Positions 1 to 8,350 of a DNA stretch of 64,000 nt are shown in pieces (the stretch's first letter is position 1; every line of letters starts with the position of its first letter). The notes under the pieces were generated by a model that was given only the letters and a program-made list of their open reading frames with translations, did not search any database and had not been told where the DNA came from. Source of the DNA: Nocardioides soli (GTDB lineage: Bacteria > Actinomycetota > Actinomycetes > Propionibacteriales > Nocardioidaceae); NCBI RefSeq assembly GCF_014191495.1, contig NZ_JACHWR010000001.1, positions 1,178,001 to 1,242,000 on the forward strand, given 5' to 3'. Both the position numbers and the translations under genes were made by a program.

Positions 1-101
1 GGCCGACCAACTACTACGACCCCGGTCGCTTCTGGTCCGGTGACGACCTGGAGCTCCGCGCCGGCGCTCGGCTCGGCGCGGAGCTCGCGGTCCGGACCTG
101 A
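1..101 (+). CDS. C-terminal fragment of an unidentified protein
   Basis: An open frame enters the window at base 3 and ends at a TGA at 99-101. The 32 visible residues (beginning PTNYYDPGRFWSGDD and ending GAELAVRT) read like a natural, charged C-terminus and have normal GC-rich codon use. The next gene runs convergently and ends only 8 bases further on. The family cannot be recognised from so short a piece, so no function is proposed. Confidence 0.5.
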   Translation, partial: PTNYYDPGRFWSGDDLELRAGARLGAELAVRT

Positions 102-108
102 CCGGGCC

Positions 109-618
109 TCAGCCCTGGGCGCCCTGGGAGCGCCAGTAGTCGTTGAGCGCCGCGTTGGTCTTGACGAACCACACGATCGCGCCGACCAGGAAGAACCAGC
201 CGAGCAGCAGGTACCAGAGGCCGGTGGTCGCGGTGACCGGCTTGGCCCGGCCCTTGCGCTCGTACATGTTGCCGACCTCGTTGGAGGTCAGGAACGGCAT
301 CACGATGCCGACCAGGATCGTCAGCAGCAACGCGATCGGGCCGCCGATGCCGGTGCCGGTGTGCTGCTTCATCTCGTCGTGGGTCTTGTACCACCAGTAC
401 CAGGTGTAGAACCCGAGCGTGACGATGGTGAGCAGCACGCAGGTGCCGGTGTTGCGAACCTGGCCGATCGGGCCGTCGGCCGGGCCGGCCATCGGCGCGA
501 GCGGGGCAGCCGACGGGTACGCCGGAGCGGCCCCACCGGACGGCGCCGGTGCGGAGTACGGCGGCGGCGCGGCCGCGGGATCGGGGGTGGACCCGGTGGG
601 GTCGTTGGTCTCGGTCAT
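109..618 (-). CDS. DUF4234-type small membrane protein
   Basis: Predicted 169-residue membrane protein of unknown role. Residues 1-55 are rich in Pro, Ala and Gly and probably disordered. Hydrophobic segments follow at about 58-77, 92-110 and 133-152. The stretch YTWYWWYKTHDEM (71-83), just after the first segment, is the type of aromatic motif seen in DUF4234 proteins of actinobacteria. An ATG 36 bases further upstream (at 654) is in frame, but the ATG at 618 gives a natural MTETND start and is preferred. It stands alone, convergent with the fragment at 1-101 and divergent from the DinB-fold gene at 780. The family assignment rests on the motif and topology only. Confidence 0.75.
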   Translation of the reverse strand: MTETNDPTGSTPDPAAAPPPYSAPAPSGGAAPAYPSAAPLAPMAGPADGPIGQVRNTGTCVLLTIVTLGFYTWYWWYKTHDEMKQHTGTGIGGPIALLLTILVGIVMPFLTSNEVGNMYERKGRAKPVTATTGLWYLLLGWFFLVGAIVWFVKTNAALNDYWRSQGAQG

Positions 619-779
619 GACGGTGTCCTCATGGTCATCTGGGCGACAAATCACCCGAGGTTAGGACCCCCGGGGCGGCGGTGTGCGACTTCCGGTCAAA
701 CCCTAGTGGAGTCGGCGCCCCCCGCGCGCCAACGACCCATCGGGGCACGGGGGGTGACCGGAGTTCCCACAATGGAGTC

Positions 780-1409
780 ATGACCGCGCTCGACACCGTC
801 CGCGCCACGTACGCCGAGGCCGCCGCCGCGTTCCTCGATCTGGCCGCCCAGGTGCCACCGGACCGGTACGCCGGCCCGGGCCTCGGCAACTGGGACCTGC
901 GCTCGCTGATCGGGCACGCCGGCCGCTCGCTCCTGACCGTCACGACGTACCTGGACACCCGGGCCGAACGCGTCGACGCCGAGGACGCGGCGGACTACTT
1001 CGCCGTCGTCAGCCGGCTCGCCGACGGCACCACCCGCGACGCCATCCACCAGCGCGGCGTCGAGGCCGGGGTGCTGCTCGGCGACGACCCGATGGCCGCC
1101 CTGCGCGCCGCGCGCGACGACGCCGAGGCCGCGCTCGACCTGCTCGAGGGCGAGGACGTCGTCATCCGGACCGCGGGCGGCGGCATGCGGGTGAGCGACT
1201 ACCTGCCGACCCGCACCTTCGAGCTCACCGTCCACTGCCTCGACATCGCCCGCGCCACCGGCCTCGACTTCACGCCGCCCACCGAGGCGCTCGCCGACAC
1301 GCTGGCGCTGGCCAGCGCGAGCGCGCTGCGCCAGGGGCTCGGCGTCGACGTCGTGCTCGCTCTCACCGGCCGCCAGCCGCTCCCCTCCGGTGCGTCCGTG
1401 GTGCCCTGA
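780..1409 (+). CDS. Maleylpyruvate isomerase family, mycothiol-dependent-type (DinB fold) protein
   Basis: A 209-residue protein of the actinobacterial DinB-fold superfamily, whose members bind a metal through histidines and often act with mycothiol. The N-terminal helix with GNWDLRSLIGHAGRS carries His46 in the usual first metal-binding position, and a second candidate ligand lies in LTVHCLD near residue 151. Length and motif spacing fit the TIGR03083-like group. The true substrate is unknown; the family name comes from maleylpyruvate isomerase and should not be read as a proven reaction. The ATG at 780 was chosen over an in-frame ATG at 681 because the extra 33 residues look non-coding. Its 3' end meets the hairpin at 1416-1482. 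Confidence 0.8.
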   Translation: MTALDTVRATYAEAAAAFLDLAAQVPPDRYAGPGLGNWDLRSLIGHAGRSLLTVTTYLDTRAERVDAEDAADYFAVVSRLADGTTRDAIHQRGVEAGVLLGDDPMAALRAARDDAEAALDLLEGEDVVIRTAGGGMRVSDYLPTRTFELTVHCLDIARATGLDFTPPTEALADTLALASASALRQGLGVDVVLALTGRQPLPSGASVVP

Positions 1410-1415
1410 GCGTCG

Positions 1416-1482
1416 GGGATAGTCCGTCACGTTCTGGCCGACGATCCGCCGGTGGGGCAACCAGAACGTGACGGACTATCCC
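1416..1482. repeat. Dispersed hairpin repeat, family A, copy 1
   Basis: Perfect inverted repeat with 22-bp arms (1416-1437 and 1461-1482) and a 23-nt loop. The arm begins GGGATAGTCCGTCACG. Copies 2 and 3 lie at 50481-50547 and 59260-59328. It sits between two convergent genes, so it could terminate transcription in both directions. The TAG stop of the nucleoside hydrolase (1476-1478) is inside the right arm. Confidence 0.9.
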
Positions 1483-2426
1483 GAGAACGCCTCGTCGTAC
1501 GCCGCCTCGAGGCCGGCCGGGTCGAGGGAGTCGACGACGGCGACCCGGCCCGGGCCGGTGCGGCTGAGCCGGCCGGAGTCGTCGACCTCCCAGGCACCGC
1601 GATCGACGGTGGCGAGGCCGGGCTCGACGAAGGCGGCGGCGGTGGCGAGGTCCCACCGCTTCGGGACCTCGGTCGCGGCCACGATCGGGCCGACGACGGG
1701 GAAGGCGGCGAGCAGGTCGGGCGTGCCGGCGGGGATCGGGTCGTCGGGCACCACCGTGACCGGGACCGGTCCGGCCAGCACCGCGGCGAACGCCGCCGGG
1801 TCGGCCGCGGCGTTCCACTCCGCGACCCCGTCGATCGACGGGACGCTCACGGCCCCGGCCATGGTGTGGATCCCGGCGAGCCGACGGTAGCTCTCCGGCC
1901 ACCGCTCGGCGAGGTCGGCGAGATTGGTCAGGGGGCCGAGTGCGACCACGTGCAGGTCGTCGGTCGAGCCGGCGAGCTTCGCGATCGACAGCGGCGCCGG
2001 GTCCGAGGCCGGCACGAACGTGGTGTCCACCCGCGGCAGTCCGGGCGCCACCGCGGCCGTGGCCCGCCACTCGCGCGGCCACTGCCGGGCCGGGTCCTCA
2101 CGGCCGCACGCCACCGGCACCCAGCCCTCCCCCAGCGCATGCACGAGGTCGGCGACCAGGTCGGCGCCGGGATCGCAGCCGACCAGCCCGGTCCCGGCGA
2201 TCGTCACCGCGACGACGCGCACGTCGGACCGGCGCAACAGGTAGGCCAGCGCCACCAGGTCGTCGCCGGCCAGGTCGGTGTCGACCACGATCGGCGTCGC
2301 GTCCTCGTCGGGAGCGGCCCCGCCGGCGAGCGCGCCCACCGTGGCGAGCTCGCCGTCGTCGTCGTACGGCGCCGCGCAGCCGGCCAGCGCCAGGACCGCC
2401 ACGGCGGCCGCGACCAGCGCCCTCAC
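1476..2426 (-). CDS. Lipoprotein nucleoside hydrolase-like protein
   Basis: A 316-residue member of the inosine-uridine nucleoside hydrolase family, predicted to be exported and lipid-anchored. Starting at the GTG at 2426 gives a signal peptide with a lipobox (VLALAGC, Cys near residue 16). The calcium-binding signature of the family is present as DTDLAGDD: all four Asp of the usual DTDPGxDD are kept while the middle residues differ. Other family features are ALGPLTNLADL, an AEWN segment followed by DPAAF, and a late VVDSLDP. The family cleaves the N-glycosidic bond of nucleosides; an extracytoplasmic version might process nucleosides outside the membrane. It overlaps the upstream membrane-protein gene by 4 bp and is the last gene of a six-gene operon that begins with an ECF sigma factor. 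Its stop codon comes from the family A repeat. Confidence 0.8.
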   Translation of the reverse strand: MRALVAAAVAVLALAGCAAPYDDDGELATVGALAGGAAPDEDATPIVVDTDLAGDDLVALAYLLRRSDVRVVAVTIAGTGLVGCDPGADLVADLVHALGEGWVPVACGREDPARQWPREWRATAAVAPGLPRVDTTFVPASDPAPLSIAKLAGSTDDLHVVALGPLTNLADLAERWPESYRRLAGIHTMAGAVSVPSIDGVAEWNAAADPAAFAAVLAGPVPVTVVPDDPIPAGTPDLLAAFPVVGPIVAATEVPKRWDLATAAAFVEPGLATVDRGAWEVDDSGRLSRTGPGRVAVVDSLDPAGLEAAYDEAFSG

Positions 2427-3283
2427 GGTGTCACCGCCTGCTGCAGCAGCACCCCGGCCACGGCGATCGCCGCACCCGCGGCCAGCAACGGCCGGCGGGC
2501 CCGTCCGGGCACCGCGACGGCGACGGCCAGCAGGACCAGGCCGACCAGGTAGGCGTTGTGCCACCACGCCAGCGCCGGCGACACCACGACCCGGGCCCAG
2601 TGGTCCTGAAACTCACCGGGAGCCGACAGCAGCCAGTCCGCCGGGAAGGTCAGCGGGTCGGTCTCGGGCGGCCCGACGTCGACGTACACCGGCTGCACCT
2701 GCACCGGGGCGAGCGCGCGGAGCACCGGCCCGTTGAAGATCCAGTACGTCGCGCCGGCCAGGAACCAGCCGATCGACAGCACGATCGACGCCGCGAGCCG
2801 CTGTCGGAGCACGTGCACGGCCGCCGCGCCCACGGCCACCGCGAGGCAGGCCAGGAGGCCCAGCTGGACCAGCTCGGGCAGCGTGTGGTGGGCCTGGGCG
2901 GTGCGGCCGGGCTCGTCGCCGAGCGACAGCCCGCCGGTCGAGCGCAGCCAGAGCGCCGCCGCCACCACCAGCAGGACGGCGACGCCGACCAACGGCAGGG
3001 CGCCCAGGAGTCGCGCGGCGGACCGCCGGGCGCGACCCAGCGGGGCGTCGTCGGCGACCGGCACCAGCTCTCGGCCGAACGCCGCCACGCTGGCCAGCGA
3101 GATGCCGAGCAGCAGCGGGGTCAGCGAGGCGACCAGCCCGGTGTAGCGCTGCCCGGACCACGTCTCCTCCCAGGTGTTCCAGGCCATCAGCCCCGACAGC
3201 GCCAGGCCGAGCCAGGGCGCCGGGTGCCGCAGCGAGCGGCGCGCCTCGATCCGGGCCAGCTCCTGGGTCGCGGTCGTGGTCAT
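2423..3283 (-). CDS. Multi-pass membrane protein of a putative ABC system
   Basis: A 286-residue integral membrane protein beginning MTTTATQELARIEARRSLRHP, with several hydrophobic segments (for example around residues 20-35, 50-70, 85-115, 130-165 and at the C-terminus). A short N-terminal cytoplasmic helix followed by paired membrane spans resembles ABC-2 type permeases, but no diagnostic motif is visible. The ATG at 3283 overlaps the stop of the upstream 160-residue membrane gene by 4 bp, and its own stop overlaps the nucleoside hydrolase start by 4 bp. The position just after the ATPase gene supports a role as transporter subunit. Confidence 0.7.
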   Translation of the reverse strand: MTTTATQELARIEARRSLRHPAPWLGLALSGLMAWNTWEETWSGQRYTGLVASLTPLLLGISLASVAAFGRELVPVADDAPLGRARRSAARLLGALPLVGVAVLLVVAAALWLRSTGGLSLGDEPGRTAQAHHTLPELVQLGLLACLAVAVGAAAVHVLRQRLAASIVLSIGWFLAGATYWIFNGPVLRALAPVQVQPVYVDVGPPETDPLTFPADWLLSAPGEFQDHWARVVVSPALAWWHNAYLVGLVLLAVAVAVPGRARRPLLAAGAAIAVAGVLLQQAVTP

Positions 3284-3758
3284 CGGTTGCGTCCCATCCA
3301 CAGTGCGGCACCGGCCGCGACGGTCACGAGCTCCGGTCGGGGGTCCCAGTCGATGTCGACGGCACGAGCCGTGATCACCCACAGCACGGGTGCGGCGACG
3401 CCGAGCGGCACGCCGGCCCAGACCGCGACGGCGAGACCGGAGGTGGTCAGCGCCAGCAGCCCGAGGAGCGGGCCCCCGACGGCGGCGAGCCACAGGCCGA
3501 ACCCCGCCGGCAGCAGCAGGGCGAGTCGACGGGCTCGGCGTACGGCGTGCGACGTCGGCACCGCCGCCAGCAGCGCGGCGGCGGGGTCGCGCAGCCCGGC
3601 GACGACCGCCGCGGCGACCGCGGCCGTGGCGACGCCCGTCAGCGTGCCCGGCCAGGCGCCGCCATGGGCCGCCAGCGCGCTGGCCACCGCGAGGCACACC
3701 GCCACGCCGGCCAGCGGCGTCCAGCTCGTCGCCCGGACCGTGGGCAGCACCCAGGCGG

Positions 3759-3762
<4 letters not shown>
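3280..3762 (-). CDS. Small membrane protein of a putative ABC system
   Basis: A 160-residue membrane protein with hydrophobic stretches at about 17-32, 40-62, 80-110 and 115-130. No known domain is recognised. Start (ATG at 3762) and stop each overlap the neighbouring genes by 4 bp, the ATPase gene upstream and the larger membrane protein downstream. This places it firmly in the same translationally coupled operon, where it may form the membrane pore together with the 286-residue protein. The function is inferred from position only. Confidence 0.65.
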
Positions 3763-4588
<826 letters not shown>

Positions 4589-4592
<4 letters not shown>

Positions 4593-5422
4593 GCGATCCT
4601 CCGGTAGGCGACGGCGTCGCGACGTACGACGGTGAGCGCGACGGCCGCGAGCGCGACGGTCAGGGCGACGGCCTGCACGCCCGGGCCGGCGATCGCGTCG
4701 GCGAAGACCTCCGGTCGCAGCGTGCGGTGGGCGACCACGACAGCGCCGACGAGCAGCGCCCAGCCCACGCTGGCGGTGAGCGCCACGTGCAGCGGATCGA
4801 TCCGGGTGGTGCCCGCCAGCAGCACCAGGGCCGAGAGCGCGAGGCCGGGCAGGCACCACGCGAACGCGAGCCGCAGGGGCACGTCGTCGATCCAGAGGTC
4901 GACCGCCAGCAGCACGCCGAAGGCGAGCGGCAGCGCGACGGCCGCGACCAGCAGCGCGCGCAGCGCCACCAGCCGCAGGCCCGCGGTCGGCGCGACCAGG
5001 GCGATCTCGCCGCTCGGGTCGGACCCGTCGCGGTAGGCGAGGGCGACCGCCGCCACCGGTGCCAGCGGCGCCAGCACCAGCAGCGTGAGGAGTCCGGCAT
5101 CGCCGAAGGCCGACGCGGCCACCAGCGGCACCAGCCCCACCAGCAGCACCGCCACCAGCGCGGCCTGCATCATCAGCGGGGTCGCGATCGCGGAGCGCAC
5201 GATCCAGGGGCTGCGCGAGGGCCGGTCGACGCGGTCGGCGAGCCGACTCCAGGCGAGCTCCTGCTCGTCCGGGCCGGTGAGGGCGGCCAGCCGCCCCCGA
5301 CAGGACGCGCAGCCCAGCAGGTGGCTCTCGAGCGACGCGGCGAGCACGAGTGGCGCACTGCCCGCGAGGTACGTCGCGAGGTCCTGGTCGTCCGCGTGCC
5401 ACGCGGGGTGATGGGTGCTCAC
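4589..5422 (-). CDS. Zinc-finger anti-sigma-like domain fused to a multi-pass membrane protein
   Basis: A 277-residue protein with two parts. Residues 1-70 contain ESHLLGCASCRG, the H-x3-C-x2-C pattern of zinc-binding anti-sigma domains (zf-HC2 type), which hold an ECF sigma factor inactive. Residues 75-277 form about six membrane spans, far more than the single span of a classical anti-sigma factor, and resemble an ABC-2 permease. The start overlaps the sigma gene stop by 4 bp (5419-5422) and the stop overlaps the ATPase start by 4 bp. The arrangement suggests a membrane sensor that also takes part in, or reads out, the transporter made by the downstream genes. Anti-sigma activity is inferred from the motif and the adjacent sigma gene. 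Confidence 0.75.
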
Positions 5423-5955
5423 AGCAGCGCCTCCCTCAGCTCGGAACGGGCCCGGCTCATCCGGCTCTTCACGGTGCCGCTCGGGATGCCCAGCAGGGCG
5501 GCGGCCTCACGGGTGGACAGGCCGTCGAGCACGGTGGCCCGGACGACCGCGAGCAGCTCGGGCGACAGGCGCTGCAGCGCCTGGCCCACGTCGCTGTGCT
5601 CCACCGCCAGCAGTACGGCCTCCTCGGCGGACGGCGCGTGCTCGTGGCGCAGCTGGCCGAGCCGCTCGAGCACCGACTTGCGGGGACGCAGCCGGTGCAG
5701 CAGCGTGCGGATCGCGATGCCCCACAGCCAGGCGGCGACCTCGCCGTCGCCCTGGTACTTCCCGGGCTTGTCCCACACCACGAGGAAGGTGTCGTTGACG
5801 ACCTCGGCCACGATCGCCGGATCGGAGCAGCGCTGTCGCACGCGCGCGGCCAGCCACGGCTGGTGGCGGGTGAAGAGCTCGTGCAGCGCCCCACGGTCGC
5901 GCTCGCCGATGGCGGCGAGCAGCGCGCGGTCGCTGGGCTCCTGATCGACGGTCAC
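5419..5955 (-). CDS. ECF-family RNA polymerase sigma factor
   Basis: A 178-residue sigma-70 family protein of extracytoplasmic-function type. Region 2 (about 22-95) includes DTFLVVWDKPGKYQG and the region 2.4-like AAWLWGIAIRTLLHRLR; region 4 (about 120-175) ends in the helix-turn-helix LSTREAAALLGIPSGTVKSR. Region 3 is missing, as usual for this class. The GTG at 5955 is used as start. It is the first gene of the operon with its predicted anti-sigma partner next to it, so it probably directs its own operon, a common pattern for ECF sigma factors. I could not pick out a convincing promoter of the GGAAC/CGTC type in the 120 bases upstream. Confidence 0.92.
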   Translation of the reverse strand: MTVDQEPSDRALLAAIGERDRGALHELFTRHQPWLAARVRQRCSDPAIVAEVVNDTFLVVWDKPGKYQGDGEVAAWLWGIAIRTLLHRLRPRKSVLERLGQLRHEHAPSAEEAVLLAVEHSDVGQALQRLSPELLAVVRATVLDGLSTREAAALLGIPSGTVKSRMSRARSELREALL

Positions 5956-6076
5956 GCTTCACTGTGCCATCGAGGAGCCCGATCGGTTCGCGACCGCCCC
6001 AGAATGTGACTAGGACACGGGCGTTGCCAACCTGCGTAACAGCGCCGCGAGTGGACCAACTGCAGAAACGGTGATG

Positions 6077-7321
6077 TCACGTGCGTCGGTGGAATCGGAT
6101 CTTCCCGGTGGGGAGGTACGTGGCCTGGTAGGTGATGTCGTGGATGAGGGTGTGGTGCCAGGCGCACAGGGACGCGCCGTCGTCGAGGTTGGTGTGGCCG
6201 CCGTCGACCCAGTGCTGTTGGTGGTGGGCGTGGAGGCCGATCGTGCGGTCGCAGCCCTAGGCGCGGCAACCGTGGTCGCGCAGGAACATCGCGATCCGTT
6301 GGTGCTCGCTGTGGTAGCGGCTCCGCCGGCCCAGGTCCAGGGGAACGCTGTTGCTGCCGAGGACGGCGGGGATGATTCCGGCCTCGCAGGCGAGCCGGCG
6401 GGCCATCGCGGGTGAGATCTGGTCGCCGGTGTCCAGGACGCCGGCCTTCTCCAGCCGGCCGGTGAGGGTGTCTTCGTCGATGACCACCACGACGGTGGCG
6501 TTGACGCCGCCGGTGGTCGGGAGCCGGTCGGTGGGGTAGTGCTCGATCAGCTCGCACAGCGCCCGGCCGAGTGCTTCGGGTCCGGGGCGGCGTTCGATGC
6601 CGGGGCCCTGGGTGGCCGCGAGGTGCTTGGGTGCGGCGAGCGCCATGAGCATCTTCTTGAGGGCGGCGGCGTGGTAGGTCGGCAGGGTGAACCGGCCACG
6701 GGTGGTGCCGTCGCCGTCGTCGGCCATCGTGAGCGAGCAGGCCCGCAGCGCGGCCGCCTCCTGCCGTTGCAGGATCTCGGCTTCGTGGGCGTCGGCCTCC
6801 TCAGGCGCGATGACCTCCCACAGCCGACGCCCCAGCCGACCCAACGCCTTCGCGTCGTGATGACGCGCCTCGGCGACCAGATGCGCCTCGGCCTTCGCGA
6901 GGGTCTCGGGGCCGAGGTCGGTGGGGAGTCGGTCGACCCACCGGACCACCACCCGCGCCCGCTCGACACAGATGTCCCCGGCCGCCCGCGCCTCACGGGT
7001 CGACGCGTGGGCCTCGAGGTCGTGGCCGAGCCGCACCGCACCGTACGCCGCCGCCCGGGTGGTCTTCGTGGTGTGGGCCAGCCAGTTCGCCGCGCTGGAC
7101 GTCCCCACCTCTTCGCCGACGTGGATCGTGTCGGCGTGCGCGGCGACCCGGGCCTGCAGCTCGCTGACCTGCGCCGCCAACCGGGTCAGCGCCACCAGCG
7201 TGGCCCCGGCCTCGGCAGGGTCCATCGACCACACCGACGCATCGGCCACCGCGTCGACGAGATCGCGCATCCGCGCGGTCATCGTCGACACCCGGTGCCG
7301 CGGCGTGGCCTGTGCTGTCAT
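6077..7321 (-). pseudogene. DUF222/13E12-type HNH endonuclease gene interrupted by an amber codon
   Basis: The first part (7321 to 6260) encodes a full DUF222 domain, the 13E12-repeat-type protein that is multicopy in actinobacteria, ending FLRDHGCRA. A TAG at 6257-6259 then stops translation. Reading on in the same frame gives GCDRTIGLHAHHQQHWVDGG, then a segment ending LCAWHHTLIHD, a complete and intact HNH nuclease domain, and the next stop at 6077-6079. The family motif normally runs through this point without a break (GCRxPGCDRT-like), and a change of CAG to TAG is enough to explain it. The product is therefore either a DUF222 protein lacking its nuclease, or a full one made only by stop-codon readthrough. 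The mutation looks recent because nothing downstream has decayed. Confidence 0.85.
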
Positions 7322-7884
7322 GCCCACTACTCAAGCACCCGCCACCGACACTCAAGGCCCTAAATCCCCTTATTTCACAGGGGCCTGGGTCACGAACAGG
7401 TCACGATCCAGCGTGCTCATCCACACCCAATGCCGATGTCTGTGGAGGAGTGGTTTCGAGACAGGCGCCAGCGCGCCTTCCTCAACCACCGTGCCCCCCG
7501 ACGACGGTGGTTGAGGAGGTTGCGCCAGCAACCGTCTCGAAACCCCGCTGCGTCGACGGATGCGGTGGGTCGGGTGCTGGGTGGTGGTTTCGAGACAGGC
7601 GCCAGCGCGCCTTCCTCAACCACCGGGCCCGACGACGACGGTGGTTGAGGAGGTTGCGCTAGCAACCGTCTCGAAACCCTGCTGCGTCGGCGGATGCGGC
7701 GGATCGGATGTCTGTGGAGGGGTGGTTTCGAGACAGGCGCTAGCGCGCCTTCCTCAACCACCGTGACCCCCGGGCGACGGTGGTTGAGGAGGTTGCGCCA
7801 GCAACCGTCTCGAAACCACCACGACCAACGCGACCCGGTCCCGAGCACAGCCCGGCGCCCCGACAGGTGGTTTCGCGACAGGCG
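7322..7884. repeat. Intergenic cluster of long hairpin repeats (family B)
   Basis: A 560-base stretch without a gene. After about 110 bases that form the upstream region of the DUF222 gene come three near-identical hairpin units: arms at 7451-7490 with 7506-7544, 7583-7624 with 7640-7678, and 7721-7762 with 7779-7820. Left arms begin TGGTTTCGAGACAGGCG and end CTCAACCACC; right arms begin GGTGGTTGAGGAGG and end CTCGAAACC. The spacers between units are also similar (TGCGTCGRCGGATGCGG), so the cluster grew by tandem duplication. A partial left arm follows at 7866-7887 and runs into the stop codon of the next gene. Confidence 0.9.
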
Positions 7885-8316
7885 CTAGGCCAGCGCCCAG
7901 ATCCCGGGGCGGCCCTTGGTCATCTGCCCCTCGGCGATCAGCGCCTGGCGGGCCCGGCGGGCGGCGTACCGCCACCGGAGCTCGCCCTCGGGCGTCAGCT
8001 CCTGGTCGGCGGGCTTGAGCCGCTCCCCCATCGCCGCCTCGAGCGCGTCGAAAAGGTCGTCCTGGTCCAGCTCGCCGCCGTGCTCGCCGAGCACCTCGAG
8101 GATCGCCGACCGGAAGGCGTCCGGCGGGGTCCAGCGGTGGTTGACCACCCGCGGCGGCGCGGCGGCCGGGGCCGGCCGGGACGTACGCCGGGTCACCGGC
8201 GTCGCCCGGGGCGTGGCCACCCGCCTGGTCGCCGGCGGGGGTGGGGGCGGCGGGTTGCCGTGGATGCAGGTGCTCTTCGGAAGGTCACACAGCTCGCAGT
8301 AGTCCACGTCGCTCAT
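7885..8316 (-). CDS. Small zinc-site / winged-helix (Mrr-N-like) protein
   Basis: A 143-residue protein of unknown role. The N-terminus (residues 1-20) has YCELCDLPKSTCIHG, a Cys/His cluster likely to bind zinc. A Pro-rich linker (about 22-60) follows. The C-terminal half, from WTPPDAFRSAILEVL to the end, with GELRWRYAARRARQALIAEGQM, resembles the winged-helix domain found at the N-terminus of Mrr-type proteins. This suggests a nucleic-acid-binding role, which is inferred. The ATG at 8316 is the only sensible start. The last codons and the TAG stop (7885-7887) coincide with a partial family B repeat arm, so the C-terminus may have been set by the repeat. Confidence 0.65.
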   Translation of the reverse strand: MSDVDYCELCDLPKSTCIHGNPPPPPPPATRRVATPRATPVTRRTSRPAPAAAPPRVVNHRWTPPDAFRSAILEVLGEHGGELDQDDLFDALEAAMGERLKPADQELTPEGELRWRYAARRARQALIAEGQMTKGRPGIWALA

Positions 8317-8350
8317 CACCCTCAGCCTAACCCCCGACCGGCCGCCCCCG

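Noticed and set aside
1416..1482. Family A hairpins as insertion-sequence ends
   Set aside because: The copies are only 67-69 bp, have no transposase and no clear target-site duplications. They could still be moved in trans, but that is not shown.
5956..6060. ECF-type promoter upstream of the sigma operon
   Set aside because: GCGAACC with CTCGAT about 15 bases later is the best candidate, but it matches the GGAAC/CGTC pattern too poorly to annotate.
7451..7887. Possible CRISPR array
   Set aside because: The repeats are large inverted hairpins alternating in orientation with related spacers, not short identical direct repeats with unique spacers, and no cas gene is near.
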